NCBI GenBank assembly: GCA_900552655.1
Contig: USAE01000045.1
Coordinates: 1 to 11,983 of the forward strand
Direction: 5' to 3'
Source of the DNA: an uncultured Clostridium sp.
GTDB lineage: Bacteria > Bacillota > Clostridia > TANB77 > CAG-508
DNA length: 11,983 bases
The position numbers and the translations under genes are program-made. The notes beneath the pieces are model-generated. The model did no database searches. It saw nothing but the letters and a program-made list of their open reading frames with translations, and was not told the origin of the DNA. Shown here one piece after another: positions 1-6,627 of the stretch (positions within the stretch are counted from its first letter, which is position 1; each line of letters begins with the position of its first letter).

Positions 1-2
1 AA

Positions 3-347
3 AAAGAAATAGAAGAAAGACAATTTAAAAATAAAAAAATATATGTATATGTTATATATATTCTTTTAATTGGTATTATATTATATTTGGTAGGTAATCT
101 ATTAAGTAGTACATTACGAAATTTATGCTATATATTTAATATTTCCGAAGTAGTAATAGGAGCGGCACTTGGAGTAGCTACTAGTACACCAGAATTTATT
201 ACTTTTATAGAGAGCCAAAGATTTCATAAAAATGCTAATAAAGAATTAGGAATAATAGAAGCAAGTAATAATTTGTTAGTTTCTAATACATTAAATTTAT
301 TTATAATTCAATCACTTTCTATAGTAATAATCTATTTTTTGGAATAA
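3..347 (+). CDS. Sodium/calcium exchanger (CaCA) family protein, C-terminal part
   Basis: The reading frame is open from the left edge, so the N-terminus lies outside the window; about 114 residues remain. It is strongly hydrophobic, with a membrane segment at about residues 13-34 of the fragment, a second at the conserved stretch and a third at the extreme C-terminus. The central part reads NISEVVIGAALGVATSTPEF, followed about 30 residues later by SNTLNLF. This matches the alpha-repeat pattern of CaCA cation antiporters (G-x-T/S-x-PE, then SN-x-x-N). Family members exchange Ca2+ or related cations for Na+, H+ or K+ across the membrane. The second half of the repeat is divergent: the usual acidic-glycine-asparagine signature is only partly present. 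Substrate cannot be told from this fragment. It ends 50 nt before the DUF2508 gene on the same strand. Confidence 0.7.
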   Translation, partial: KEIEERQFKNKKIYVYVIYILLIGIILYLVGNLLSSTLRNLCYIFNISEVVIGAALGVATSTPEFITFIESQRFHKNANKELGIIEASNNLLVSNTLNLFIIQSLSIVIIYFLE

Positions 348-397
348 TTTAATAAATTTAGAATATACTTACTATAAGAATGATAGAGGTGATACAG

Positions 398-685
398 ATG
401 ATTTATGAAGCATATGTAAAAGAAAGTAAAATTATTGATAAAACAGATGAAGAAAAAAGCTTAGACTTAGTAAAATCTTTAATTAAAACAAAATATGAAC
501 TAGATTCAGCTTGCAAAAATTTTGAATTTGCAGAGGGAGAACTTGTGGATTATTATTCATACCAAATAAAAGCAAATCAAGCTAAAATTAATTATTTATT
601 AAAGAAAATAAAAAGGAGAGGTTTAATAATAGATAACATTCAGGAAAAGAGTATTAAAAATTTAACCAAGCAAGAAGCAATATAA
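398..685 (+). CDS. DUF2508 family (YaaL-like) small protein
   Basis: Encodes 95 residues. I chose the ATG at 398 because GAGGTGAT (386-393), a good match to the extended anti-Shine-Dalgarno complement, sits just upstream. An in-frame ATG at 380 has no such site. The protein is charged, helical-looking and soluble, without signal peptide or membrane segment. The stretch EGELVDYYSYQIKANQAKIN followed by YLLKKIKRRG resembles the DUF2508/YaaL core (acidic-x-[LI]-[VI]-D-Y, then A-x-x-x-[YI]-x-[YL]-LL-[RK]). Function is not established. In Firmicutes this family is typically coded between recR and bofA, and bofA follows here by 48 nt, which strengthens the call. recR is not directly upstream in this window; a CaCA exchanger tail is there instead. 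Confidence 0.7.
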   Translation: MIYEAYVKESKIIDKTDEEKSLDLVKSLIKTKYELDSACKNFEFAEGELVDYYSYQIKANQAKINYLLKKIKRRGLIIDNIQEKSIKNLTKQEAI

Positions 686-733
686 TGTATATTTGTCCAT
701 ATATAATCATAAATATTATTAGGAGTGATGTAT

Positions 734-997
734 ATGGACTATAATAATATGCTGGTTTTATCTGCAACAATATGTTTTGCTTTTCTATTTGGAAGAATAT
801 TTGTAAAGCCAATTAAATTTATATTTAAAGTAGTTTTAAATTCGATTTTAGGCTGTTTGTTAATAGCATTAATAAATTATATAGGATTAAATTTTAGTTT
901 TCATATAGGAATCAATATTTGGACTTCAGCTTTAGTTGGAATTTTAGGAATACCTGGTGCAGTTTTGCTTATAATATTAAAAATCTTTATAATTTAG
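734..997 (+). CDS. bofA: BofA family protein (pro-sigma-K processing inhibitor-like)
   Basis: Encodes 87 residues, the same length as Bacillus subtilis BofA. Candidate starts are GTG 725, ATG 728 and ATG 734. AGGAG at 721-725 is too close to the first two and lies 8 nt from ATG 734, so 734 is preferred. Two hydrophobic segments are visible (about residues 6-22 and 32-53), then an amphipathic region ending in a hydrophobic C-terminus. The C-terminal third, INIWTSALVGILGIPGAVLL, carries the family signature (N-x-x-T-A/S-x-x-x-G-x-x-G-[IV]-PG). In Bacillus, BofA sits in the outer forespore membrane with SpoIVFA and holds the SpoIVFB protease inactive until sigma-K is needed. That exact role is an inference here, but the gene suggests a spore-forming ancestry. 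It converges with glmS. Confidence 0.85.
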   Translation: MDYNNMLVLSATICFAFLFGRIFVKPIKFIFKVVLNSILGCLLIALINYIGLNFSFHIGINIWTSALVGILGIPGAVLLIILKIFII

Positions 998-1041
998 AAG
1001 ATGAAATTTTCCTACTAAGAGAACTTTGTACTATATAAAAA

Positions 1042-1083
1042 TAAAACCGGAATTTTAAGGAACATCCTTAAATCCCGGTTTTG
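1042..1083. terminator. Bidirectional hairpin terminator between bofA and glmS
   Basis: A long imperfect hairpin: AAAACCGGAATTTTAAGGA pairs with TCCTTAAATCCCGGTTTT around a 3-nt loop (ACA). T-rich tails follow on both strands (TTTTGTTT on +, TTTTATTTTTAT on -). It begins 2 nt beyond the glmS stop codon and can serve both convergent transcripts. Its core (1047-1078) is closely related to the element after deoD at 6597-6625. Confidence 0.8.
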
Positions 1084-1084
1084 T

Positions 1085-2908
1085 TTATTCAACAGTTACA
1101 GATTTAGCTAAGTTTCTAGGTTTATCTACATCTAATCCTTTTTCTTTAGAAATATAGTAAGAAAGTAATTGTAATGGTATTATAGACAAGATAGGAGAAA
1201 GGCAAGTAGATGTTTCTGGTATGTTAATTACTTTAAAAAATTGAGATTCGTCAATTTTTTGATTAGTAATTACTAACGTTTTTGCTCCTCTTGTAATTAC
1301 TTCTTGCATATTACTAATAGTTTTTGGGGCTAGATTAGGATTTGTAATAATTCCTACTACGGTAACATTATTTTCTATTAAGGCTATAGGACCATGTTTT
1401 AATTCGCCTGCTGCATAGCTTTCAGAATGAATATATGAAATTTCTTTTAATTTTAAAGATCCTTCTGAAGCTACATAATAATCTAATCCTCTACCTAAAA
1501 AGAACATATCTGTTTCTTTATAAACTGTGTTTGCAAAATCCTTAACTTCAGCTACATTTTTTAAAGCTAATTCTGCTTTTTTTGGTAATTCTAAAAGTTC
1601 TTTTTTTATGGCATCAATTTCAGAAAGAGGAACTCTATCTAAAACTTCTGCAAAATATAATGCTAATATATTTAATAGCACAACTTGTGATGTATAAGCT
1701 TTTGTAGAAGCAACTGCAATTTCTGGACCAGCATGTGTATAAATACAATAATCTGATTCGCGAGTAATAGAACTTCCAATAACATTTGCTACAGCGATAG
1801 TTTTCGCACCTTTATCTTTAGATAATTTTAATGCAGCAATAGTATCTGCAGTTTCACCAGATTGACTAATAAAAATACATAGAGTATTTTTATCTATTAA
1901 AGGATCTCTATATCTAAATTCTGAAGCAATATCAACTTCGGTAGGTATTTTACATAGTTTTTCAAAAGTAGATTTAGTAGCAAGACCAGCATTCATTGCT
2001 GTACCGCATGCAACTATGTAAATTCTATTTATATTTTCCAAAAAGTCCTTAGAAACTTCGAAATCATTAAAAGCAATCTTATTTTCAGACAATTTTGACC
2101 CGATTGTTTCTCTTATAGAATTTGGTTGCTCATAAATTTCTTTTAACATAAAATCATCATAGCCATCTTTTTCAGCAGAAGCAGTATTCCACTCTATACT
2201 TTTAATTGGCTTTTTGATTTCATTTAAATTGTTGTCATAAAAAACGATATTATTTCTAGATAGTACTGCAAATTCACGATCATTTAAAAAATAAAAATCT
2301 TTTGTAAATGATAAAATAGCAGGGATATCTGAAGATATATAATTTTCATCTAAACCTTTACCTATAACTAAAGGACTATCCTGTCTTACAACAATCATAT
2401 TATCTGGATAAAACTTACATAATATTTCTAATGCAAAACTACCTTTTAAATCATCACAAGCAACTTTTACAGCTTTTAAGAAATCTTTTTCTTTTTTGTA
2501 ATAAAAGTTAATTAAGTTAGGAATAACTTCTGTATCTGTGTCTGAAAAGAAAGTATAGTTATTTTCCTCTAAAAATTTTCTTAATTCATGATAATTTTCT
2601 ATTATTCCATTATGTACAACTGCAAAAATATTATCATTATCATAGTGAGGATGAGAATTAGTTGCAGATGGTTTTCCATGGGTAGCCCATCTAGTATGAC
2701 CTATACCAATAGTTCCTTCTAAAGTATTAATTCCATCCATTGCTTCTAAATTTGCAATTCTACCTTTTTCTTTCATAATTTTTATGCCATTATTTTCGAT
2801 AGTGGCAATACCTGCAGAGTCATAACCTCTGTATTCTAGTCTAAGTAAACCATTAATTAAAATTGGTTTAGCCTTTTTGGTTCCTATATAACCAATAATT
2901 CCACACAT
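1085..2908 (-). CDS. glmS: Glutamine--fructose-6-phosphate aminotransferase (isomerizing)
   Basis: Encodes 607 residues, the usual family length. The enzyme makes glucosamine-6-phosphate from fructose-6-phosphate and glutamine, the first committed step to UDP-GlcNAc and peptidoglycan. The N-terminus MCGIIGYIG puts the Ntn-glutaminase nucleophile at Cys2. GHTRWATHG and VHNGIIENY are the conserved class II amidotransferase motifs. Two SIS sugar-isomerase domains fill about residues 285-607, with ACGTAMNAG, SQSGETADT and SYAAGELKHGP visible. The C-terminus DKPRNLAKSVTVE holds the lysine known to form the Schiff base with the sugar. The start has AGGAGG at 2920-2925, 11 nt upstream. The gene is monocistronic in this view, with its own promoter, a ribozyme in the leader and a terminator. 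All key residues are intact. Confidence 0.98.
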   Translation of the reverse strand: MCGIIGYIGTKKAKPILINGLLRLEYRGYDSAGIATIENNGIKIMKEKGRIANLEAMDGINTLEGTIGIGHTRWATHGKPSATNSHPHYDNDNIFAVVHNGIIENYHELRKFLEENNYTFFSDTDTEVIPNLINFYYKKEKDFLKAVKVACDDLKGSFALEILCKFYPDNMIVVRQDSPLVIGKGLDENYISSDIPAILSFTKDFYFLNDREFAVLSRNNIVFYDNNLNEIKKPIKSIEWNTASAEKDGYDDFMLKEIYEQPNSIRETIGSKLSENKIAFNDFEVSKDFLENINRIYIVACGTAMNAGLATKSTFEKLCKIPTEVDIASEFRYRDPLIDKNTLCIFISQSGETADTIAALKLSKDKGAKTIAVANVIGSSITRESDYCIYTHAGPEIAVASTKAYTSQVVLLNILALYFAEVLDRVPLSEIDAIKKELLELPKKAELALKNVAEVKDFANTVYKETDMFFLGRGLDYYVASEGSLKLKEISYIHSESYAAGELKHGPIALIENNVTVVGIITNPNLAPKTISNMQEVITRGAKTLVITNQKIDESQFFKVINIPETSTCLSPILSIIPLQLLSYYISKEKGLDVDKPRNLAKSVTVE

Positions 2909-2957
2909 AATATATTGTACCTCCTATAAAATTTGTCAAAAAGTAACAATATAGCTA

Positions 2958-3085
2958 CACAATTAGATTTGTTCTACTATTACTAGTAGTCTTTGCTAAT
3001 ATTTATGGTAGTAGCATACCACAGAGTACCCGCCGAAAAATTCGATAAACTCTGACCTCGTCAACACAAAATGTGTCCTGGCGCT
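2958..3085 (-). ncRNA. glmS ribozyme (GlcN6P-activated self-cleaving riboswitch)
   Basis: Read on the minus strand, the leader of glmS contains the hallmarks of the glmS ribozyme. The first is the cleavage-site strand A|GCGCCAG (cleavage expected between 3085 and 3084). The invariant core follows as TTGACGAGG, then GTTTATCGAATTTTTCGGCGG. CAGAG and CTCTG arms flank the core, and a distal hairpin CTACTA-GTAA-TAGTAG (2974-2989) carries a GNRA-like loop. In the known family (Rfam RF00234) glucosamine-6-phosphate acts as coenzyme for self-cleavage, and the downstream mRNA is then degraded. This gives feedback control of glmS, which starts about 50 nt beyond the 3' end given here. The boundary at 2958 is approximate; the 5' end is well defined by the cleavage motif. 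Confidence 0.95.
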
Positions 3086-3156
3086 TTTTAATGTCATTTA
3101 TATAATATAAAATTGCCTCCTTCCATTTTAATTTATCTTGTAAACTTTTTGACTCA

Positions 3157-3192
3157 CGATATTATATTATAATAAAATTAAGAAAGTATCAA
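3157..3192 (-). promoter_or_regulatory. Probable sigma-A promoter of glmS
   Basis: On the minus strand, TTGATA (3187-3192) and TAATAT (3164-3169) are separated by 17 bp, which puts the start near 3157, about 72 nt ahead of the ribozyme cleavage site. Overlapping TATAAT-like hexamers in the same AT-rich stretch make the exact -10 uncertain. Confidence 0.55.
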
Positions 3193-3262
3193 GTCCTTAA
3201 TAAAAATACTTTTCGACTAAAAAGACTAATTAATTTAAATGGCATATGAATTTTGCTGAAAA

Positions 3263-3300
3263 TATGGTATAATAAATGAACTAAAAACTTAGGAGGATAA
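3263..3300 (+). promoter_or_regulatory. Extended -10 promoter and ribosome binding site of the 155-aa gene
   Basis: TATAAT at 3268-3273 is preceded by TGG, giving an extended -10; no good -35 is seen. AGGAGG at 3291-3296 lies 8 nt ahead of the ATG at 3305. The leader is short (about 25 nt). Confidence 0.55.
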
Positions 3301-3304
3301 AAAG

Positions 3305-3772
3305 ATGAAGAAGACAAATGTGTTCTTAAAAAAAATAGGGCGGAGGTATTGGCTAATTTCAAAAAATGGAATTGTAAGCTTTATAGGGAAAGTAGAACCT
3401 TCAGAAGGATATAGTGTAGTCATTTCTGATAAAAAAGTACCAGGATATACAATTAAAATATTAAAAGTGAATAAAAATAAATACCAAATTTTATTGGAGT
3501 TATTAACAGTATTTCTTAGGAACATTGAAAAATATCAATATGAAGGGAAATATATGGTATCTGCTAACTTAGACATGTACGATTATAATATAGAAACAAA
3601 CTGTTCATGGGCAATTGGAAATCCAAAGGAAAAAGGAGCGAAGTTTAGAGTAGAAATTGACTACTGCAACCCAAAAAATGCTTACAATTTAATATGCCAT
3701 TATATCGAGCTTGCAAAGCAAAGTCCAGAAACAGACGAAATTATGGCTTATGATATAGACATGATGGGCTAA
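3305..3772 (+). CDS. Unrecognised 155-aa soluble protein
   Basis: I do not recognise this family. The protein is 155 residues with a lysine-rich N-terminus (MKKTNVFLKKIGRRYWLISK). It has no signal peptide or membrane segment and ends in an acidic tail with several Met and Asp. Alternating hydrophobic patterns in the first 50 residues look like a small beta domain. The middle (LLELLTVFLRNIEKYQYEGK) looks helical. The region after that contains two Cys in separate contexts (NCSWAIG and DYCNP), not arranged as a metal site. The start is set by AGGAGG and an extended -10 promoter directly upstream. It lies divergent to glmS and 75 nt upstream of uvrC with a hairpin between, so it may or may not share a transcript with uvrC. 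Codon use matches its neighbours, so it is probably a real resident gene. Confidence 0.75.
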   Translation: MKKTNVFLKKIGRRYWLISKNGIVSFIGKVEPSEGYSVVISDKKVPGYTIKILKVNKNKYQILLELLTVFLRNIEKYQYEGKYMVSANLDMYDYNIETNCSWAIGNPKEKGAKFRVEIDYCNPKNAYNLICHYIELAKQSPETDEIMAYDIDMMG

Positions 3773-3793
3773 ACTACAAAATTAAACTGGAAG

Positions 3794-3819
3794 TGGGGAA
3801 GGATTGCTATTCTTCCCCA
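3794..3819 (+). terminator. GC-rich hairpin between the 155-aa gene and uvrC
   Basis: TGGGGAAG (3794-3801) pairs with CTTCCCCA (3812-3819), and the stem can extend by a G-U and an A-U pair. No T-run follows (ATAGTAAAATTT), so it is a weak candidate for an intrinsic terminator. It could instead be an mRNA-stability or processing hairpin ahead of uvrC. Confidence 0.4.
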
Positions 3820-3847
3820 TAGTAAAATTTATAAATGAGGGATAATA

Positions 3848-5644
3848 ATGCAGAATAAATTTAATATTGAAGAAGAAATAAAAAATTTACCACCTAAACC
3901 AGGTGTTTATATAATGCATGATAAAAACAATAATGTTATATATGTAGGAAAAGCAATTTCTTTAAAAAAGAGAGTAACCTCATATTTTAGAAAAACAAAT
4001 AAAACTGAACGAATAAAGAAGATGGTTTCATTAGTAGATTATTTTGAATATATAGTTGTAAATAACGAAGCAGAGGCACTCATTTTGGAATGTAATTTAA
4101 TAAAGAAATACAGACCAAAATTTAATGTATTATTAAAAGATGATAAAACATATCCATATATCAAAATAGATGTAAAATCTGATTTTCCCAATGTTATTAT
4201 AACAAGGAGATTGCTAAATGATGGGTCAAAGTATTTTGGACCATATGCCAATCCAGGGGCTGCTAAGGAAATGGTTGATTTTATAAAAAATAAATATAAA
4301 ATTAGGCAATGCAGAAGCTTTAAATCTACACAAAGACCATGCTTAAATTATCATATAAAAAAATGTTTTGCACCATGTGTAGGTTATATTTCTAAAGAAG
4401 AATATAGGAAGCAAATAGACGAAATAATAGATTTATTAGATGGAAAAACGAGTAAAGTACTTAAAGAATTAGAAATGCAAATTAAAGAGTCTGCAAGTAA
4501 GTTAGAATTTGAAAAGGCTGCATATTTAAGAGATAAAATGGTAGCAATAGAAAGAATTTCGGAAAAACAGAGAGTATCAAATATTTCTGAAAATAATATA
4601 GATGTTATTGGTATTGCAAAAAATGATTTAGAAGTTTGTATAGAAATATTTTTTGTAAGAGGAAGTAAAATGGTTGGAAGAGAATATTACTTTTTCCAAG
4701 ATTTAATAGATATGTCAGATAATGAAATTTTGTCAGGATTTATTAAACAATATTATATGGATAATCCAAATTTACCTAACAAGATTATGATGAGAAATGA
4801 ACCAGAAGATAAAGAAACAATCGAAACATGGCTTTCTAATATTGCAAATAGAAAAGTAGAAATAAAAACGCCACAAAAAGGAGAAAAACTTCGTTTTGTT
4901 GAAATGGCTGAAAACAACGCAGAGATTACATTAAAAAATAAATTTGAGGATAAAAATAGTTTATTACTAGAACTAAAAGATGTATTAAAAATGGATAAAA
5001 TGCCAAGAAAAATAGAATGCTACGATATATCTAATATATCTGGAACAAATATTGTAGCTGGAATGTGTGTAATGCAAAATGGCATAATAAAAAAGAATTT
5101 ATCTAGAAGATTTAAAATAAAAACGGTTTATGGTCAAGATGACCCAAGGTGTATGGAAGAAGTAATAGAAAGAAGACTTAAACATTCATTAAATGGTAAT
5201 AGTACAGGTTTTGGTAACTTACCAGATGTAATATTTGTAGATGGTGGAATTACACAAATAAGAGCAGCAAAAAGAGTAATAAATAAGTTAAATGTAGATA
5301 TAAAAATTTTTGGAATGGTAAAAAATGATAAACATAGAACTAGGGCATTAATGGATGAAAATAGAAACGAAATAGAAATTTCGGAAGAATTATTAAATTT
5401 AATTACAAAATTTCAAGATACAGTTCATGATACCGCAATTTCATATCATAAAAAGTTACGTGAAAAAGAAATGACAGAATCTGTATTAGATAAGATTTCT
5501 GGAATAGGAGAGGCAAAGAGAAATTTGTTATTAAAAAGATTTAAAACAGTTAGTAACATAAAAAAAGCATCAGAAGAAGAAATAATGACCGTTAAAGGAA
5601 TAAACAAAGAATTAGCAATAAAAATAAAGCAGGAATTGCAATAA
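3848..5644 (+). CDS. uvrC: UvrABC system protein C (excinuclease subunit)
   Basis: Encodes 598 residues, normal for UvrC. It makes the two incisions flanking a DNA lesion in nucleotide excision repair, acting after UvrA/UvrB recognition. Domains in order: a GIY-YIG nuclease at about residues 15-95 (PKPGVYIMHD, VIYVGKA) for the 3' cut; a Cys-rich region at about 155-180 (CLNYHIKKCFAPCVG), matching the iron-sulfur-type cysteines of many UvrCs; a UVR motif at about 205-240 (LEFEKAAYLRDKM) that binds UvrB; an RNase H-like endonuclease at about 390-530 (ECYDISNISG, FVDGG, HDTAISYHKK) for the 5' cut; and C-terminal helix-hairpin-helix repeats (ISGIGEAKRN, VKGINKELA). GAGGG at 3836-3840 supports the start. 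It is followed by a strong hairpin. Nothing is missing or unusual. Confidence 0.98.
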   Translation: MQNKFNIEEEIKNLPPKPGVYIMHDKNNNVIYVGKAISLKKRVTSYFRKTNKTERIKKMVSLVDYFEYIVVNNEAEALILECNLIKKYRPKFNVLLKDDKTYPYIKIDVKSDFPNVIITRRLLNDGSKYFGPYANPGAAKEMVDFIKNKYKIRQCRSFKSTQRPCLNYHIKKCFAPCVGYISKEEYRKQIDEIIDLLDGKTSKVLKELEMQIKESASKLEFEKAAYLRDKMVAIERISEKQRVSNISENNIDVIGIAKNDLEVCIEIFFVRGSKMVGREYYFFQDLIDMSDNEILSGFIKQYYMDNPNLPNKIMMRNEPEDKETIETWLSNIANRKVEIKTPQKGEKLRFVEMAENNAEITLKNKFEDKNSLLLELKDVLKMDKMPRKIECYDISNISGTNIVAGMCVMQNGIIKKNLSRRFKIKTVYGQDDPRCMEEVIERRLKHSLNGNSTGFGNLPDVIFVDGGITQIRAAKRVINKLNVDIKIFGMVKNDKHRTRALMDENRNEIEISEELLNLITKFQDTVHDTAISYHKKLREKEMTESVLDKISGIGEAKRNLLLKRFKTVSNIKKASEEEIMTVKGINKELAIKIKQELQ

Positions 5645-5697
5645 ATATAAATAGAGCTTATACATTAGTGGTAATACTTTCTGTACTAAAGAATTAT

Positions 5698-5756
5698 AGC
5701 GAACCTAAGATTTTCTTAGAATTTACATTTGTTAGAAAATCTTAGGTTCGCTTTTA
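5698..5756 (+). terminator. Strong hairpin terminator after uvrC
   Basis: A perfect 19-bp stem: AGCGAACCTAAGATTTTCT (5698-5716) pairs with its complement at 5734-5752 around a 17-nt loop, followed by TTTAT. It lies 54 nt after the uvrC stop and directly ahead of the next promoter. It is unusually long for a plain terminator. Confidence 0.75.
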
Positions 5757-5758
5757 TG

Positions 5759-5814
5759 TAGACAAAATTGGCTAAAAATGATATAATTATATTCGCTAAA
5801 AAAGTTGAAGGGAG
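5759..5814 (+). promoter_or_regulatory. Promoter and ribosome binding site of the 233-aa membrane protein
   Basis: TAGACA (5759-5764) and TATAAT (5782-5787) are spaced 17 bp, and TGA precedes the -10 (extended -10). The ribosome binding site AAGGGAG is at 5808-5814, 10 nt ahead of the ATG at 5825. The predicted start of transcription (about 5794) lies downstream of the in-frame TTG at 5768, which rules out that longer start. Confidence 0.65.
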
Positions 5815-5824
5815 AAAAGAAAGA

Positions 5825-6526
5825 ATGAAGAAAAAGCGGTATATATTTTGGAATGAGGGAAATCTTATAATTCGGTCAACATGGTCGAATACAGCAGTAA
5901 GAGTAACAAGTAATGGAAAAGATATGTTTACAGCCAAAAGACTATTGCCATATGAATTTGAAGAAGAAGTTTCCAAAGCAGAACCCAAAGAACCTAGCAA
6001 AAAAGGAATAATATTTAGTATGATAGCTTTTTATACAGTGGTTGCTATAATTTGTGTAAAATTTGGGGGAATTGTAGCCGGGATTATAGCAGCTTCTTAT
6101 TTAATAGCAACGTCGTCTGTACCATTATATTTTTTATTAATTGATATAGTATATGCAATAAAAAATAAAGAATCGGTACAGACAACATATATTCTAAATA
6201 AAATAGGAAGTTGTTTTAGTCAGTCAAAAGATATAAATTCAGAAAAAATACAATTAAATAATATCAGAAATATATTATACAGTTTTGCTACTACACCATG
6301 GATTTTAATGACAACAAAAATAAACATTATAATAATTATGTCAATAGTAATTATACTTGCTATAATAAATGGTATGTCATTTAGAAAACCAAAAATGATA
6401 AAGTTCTTAGCGAAGCTTAATGAATTACTTATATATAGAAAGCCAACTGAGGAACAGGTAGAAATGGTTATTTTTGGAATAAAAGTTTTAAAAACATATG
6501 AAACCGGTATTTTTTATCATTTCTAA
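5825..6526 (+). CDS. Unrecognised 233-aa membrane protein
   Basis: I do not recognise the family with certainty. The ATG at 5825 is chosen over upstream in-frame starts because the promoter and ribosome binding site both lie just before it. The N-terminal ~60 residues are soluble, with a beta-like start (RYIFWNEGNLIIRSTWSN) and an acidic linker (EFEEEVSKAEPKEPSKK). Two hydrophobic segments follow at about residues 63-100, then a polar stretch. A longer hydrophobic segment (INIIIIMSIVIILAIINGMS) comes near residue 185, then a basic-amphipathic C-terminus. The tail YRKPTEEQVEMVIFGIKVL faintly resembles the C-terminal end of DUF1385/YqhQ-type proteins (KPT/D-x-x-Q-[IV]-E-V-A). The typical YqhQ N-terminal motif is absent, so I do not assign it. 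It has its own promoter and terminator, so it is a single-gene unit. Confidence 0.7.
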   Translation: MKKKRYIFWNEGNLIIRSTWSNTAVRVTSNGKDMFTAKRLLPYEFEEEVSKAEPKEPSKKGIIFSMIAFYTVVAIICVKFGGIVAGIIAASYLIATSSVPLYFLLIDIVYAIKNKESVQTTYILNKIGSCFSQSKDINSEKIQLNNIRNILYSFATTPWILMTTKINIIIIMSIVIILAIINGMSFRKPKMIKFLAKLNELLIYRKPTEEQVEMVIFGIKVLKTYETGIFYHF

Positions 6527-6542
6527 AATTTTCAAAAAGATG

Positions 6543-6583
6543 AAAAACAGCCATAAACTATATTAGTTAAGGCTGTTTTTTTG
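6543..6583 (+). terminator. Intrinsic terminator of the 233-aa membrane protein gene
   Basis: AAAAACAGCC (6543-6552) pairs with GGCTGTTTTT (6571-6580). The inner bases (TAAACTA/TAGTTAA) extend the stem imperfectly, and the T-run continues to 6582. It starts 17 nt after the stop codon. Confidence 0.85.
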
Positions 6584-6596
6584 CTTTAATATAATA

Positions 6597-6625
6597 GGGA
6601 TTTTAAGGACCGTCCCCGAATCCCG
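6597..6625 (-). repeat. Dyad element after deoD, related to the hairpin after glmS
   Basis: Imperfect palindrome with GGGATT and AATCCC outer arms and a GGAC-C-GTCC centre, starting 3 nt beyond the deoD stop. In minus-strand orientation it reads CGGGATTCGGGGACGGTCC, then TTAAAATCCC. The core after glmS (1047-1078) reads CGGGATTTAAGGATGTTCC, then TTAAAATTCC, in the same orientation relative to its gene. The two match at roughly four of five positions, so they look like copies of one dispersed element. It may also act as a weak terminator for deoD. Confidence 0.65.
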
Positions 6626-6627
6626 AT

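Noticed and set aside
3289..3525. Minus-strand frame opposite the 155-aa gene
   Set aside because: It is fully antisense to a better supported gene and has no ribosome binding site; its composition is what an AT-rich gene gives on its other strand.
4039..4251. Minus-strand frame inside uvrC
   Set aside because: It lies within the conserved uvrC coding region and has no independent signals.
5716..6000. Minus-strand frame over the promoter and start of the 233-aa gene
   Set aside because: It runs across a terminator hairpin and a promoter, has no recognisable content and is a shadow of the + strand gene.
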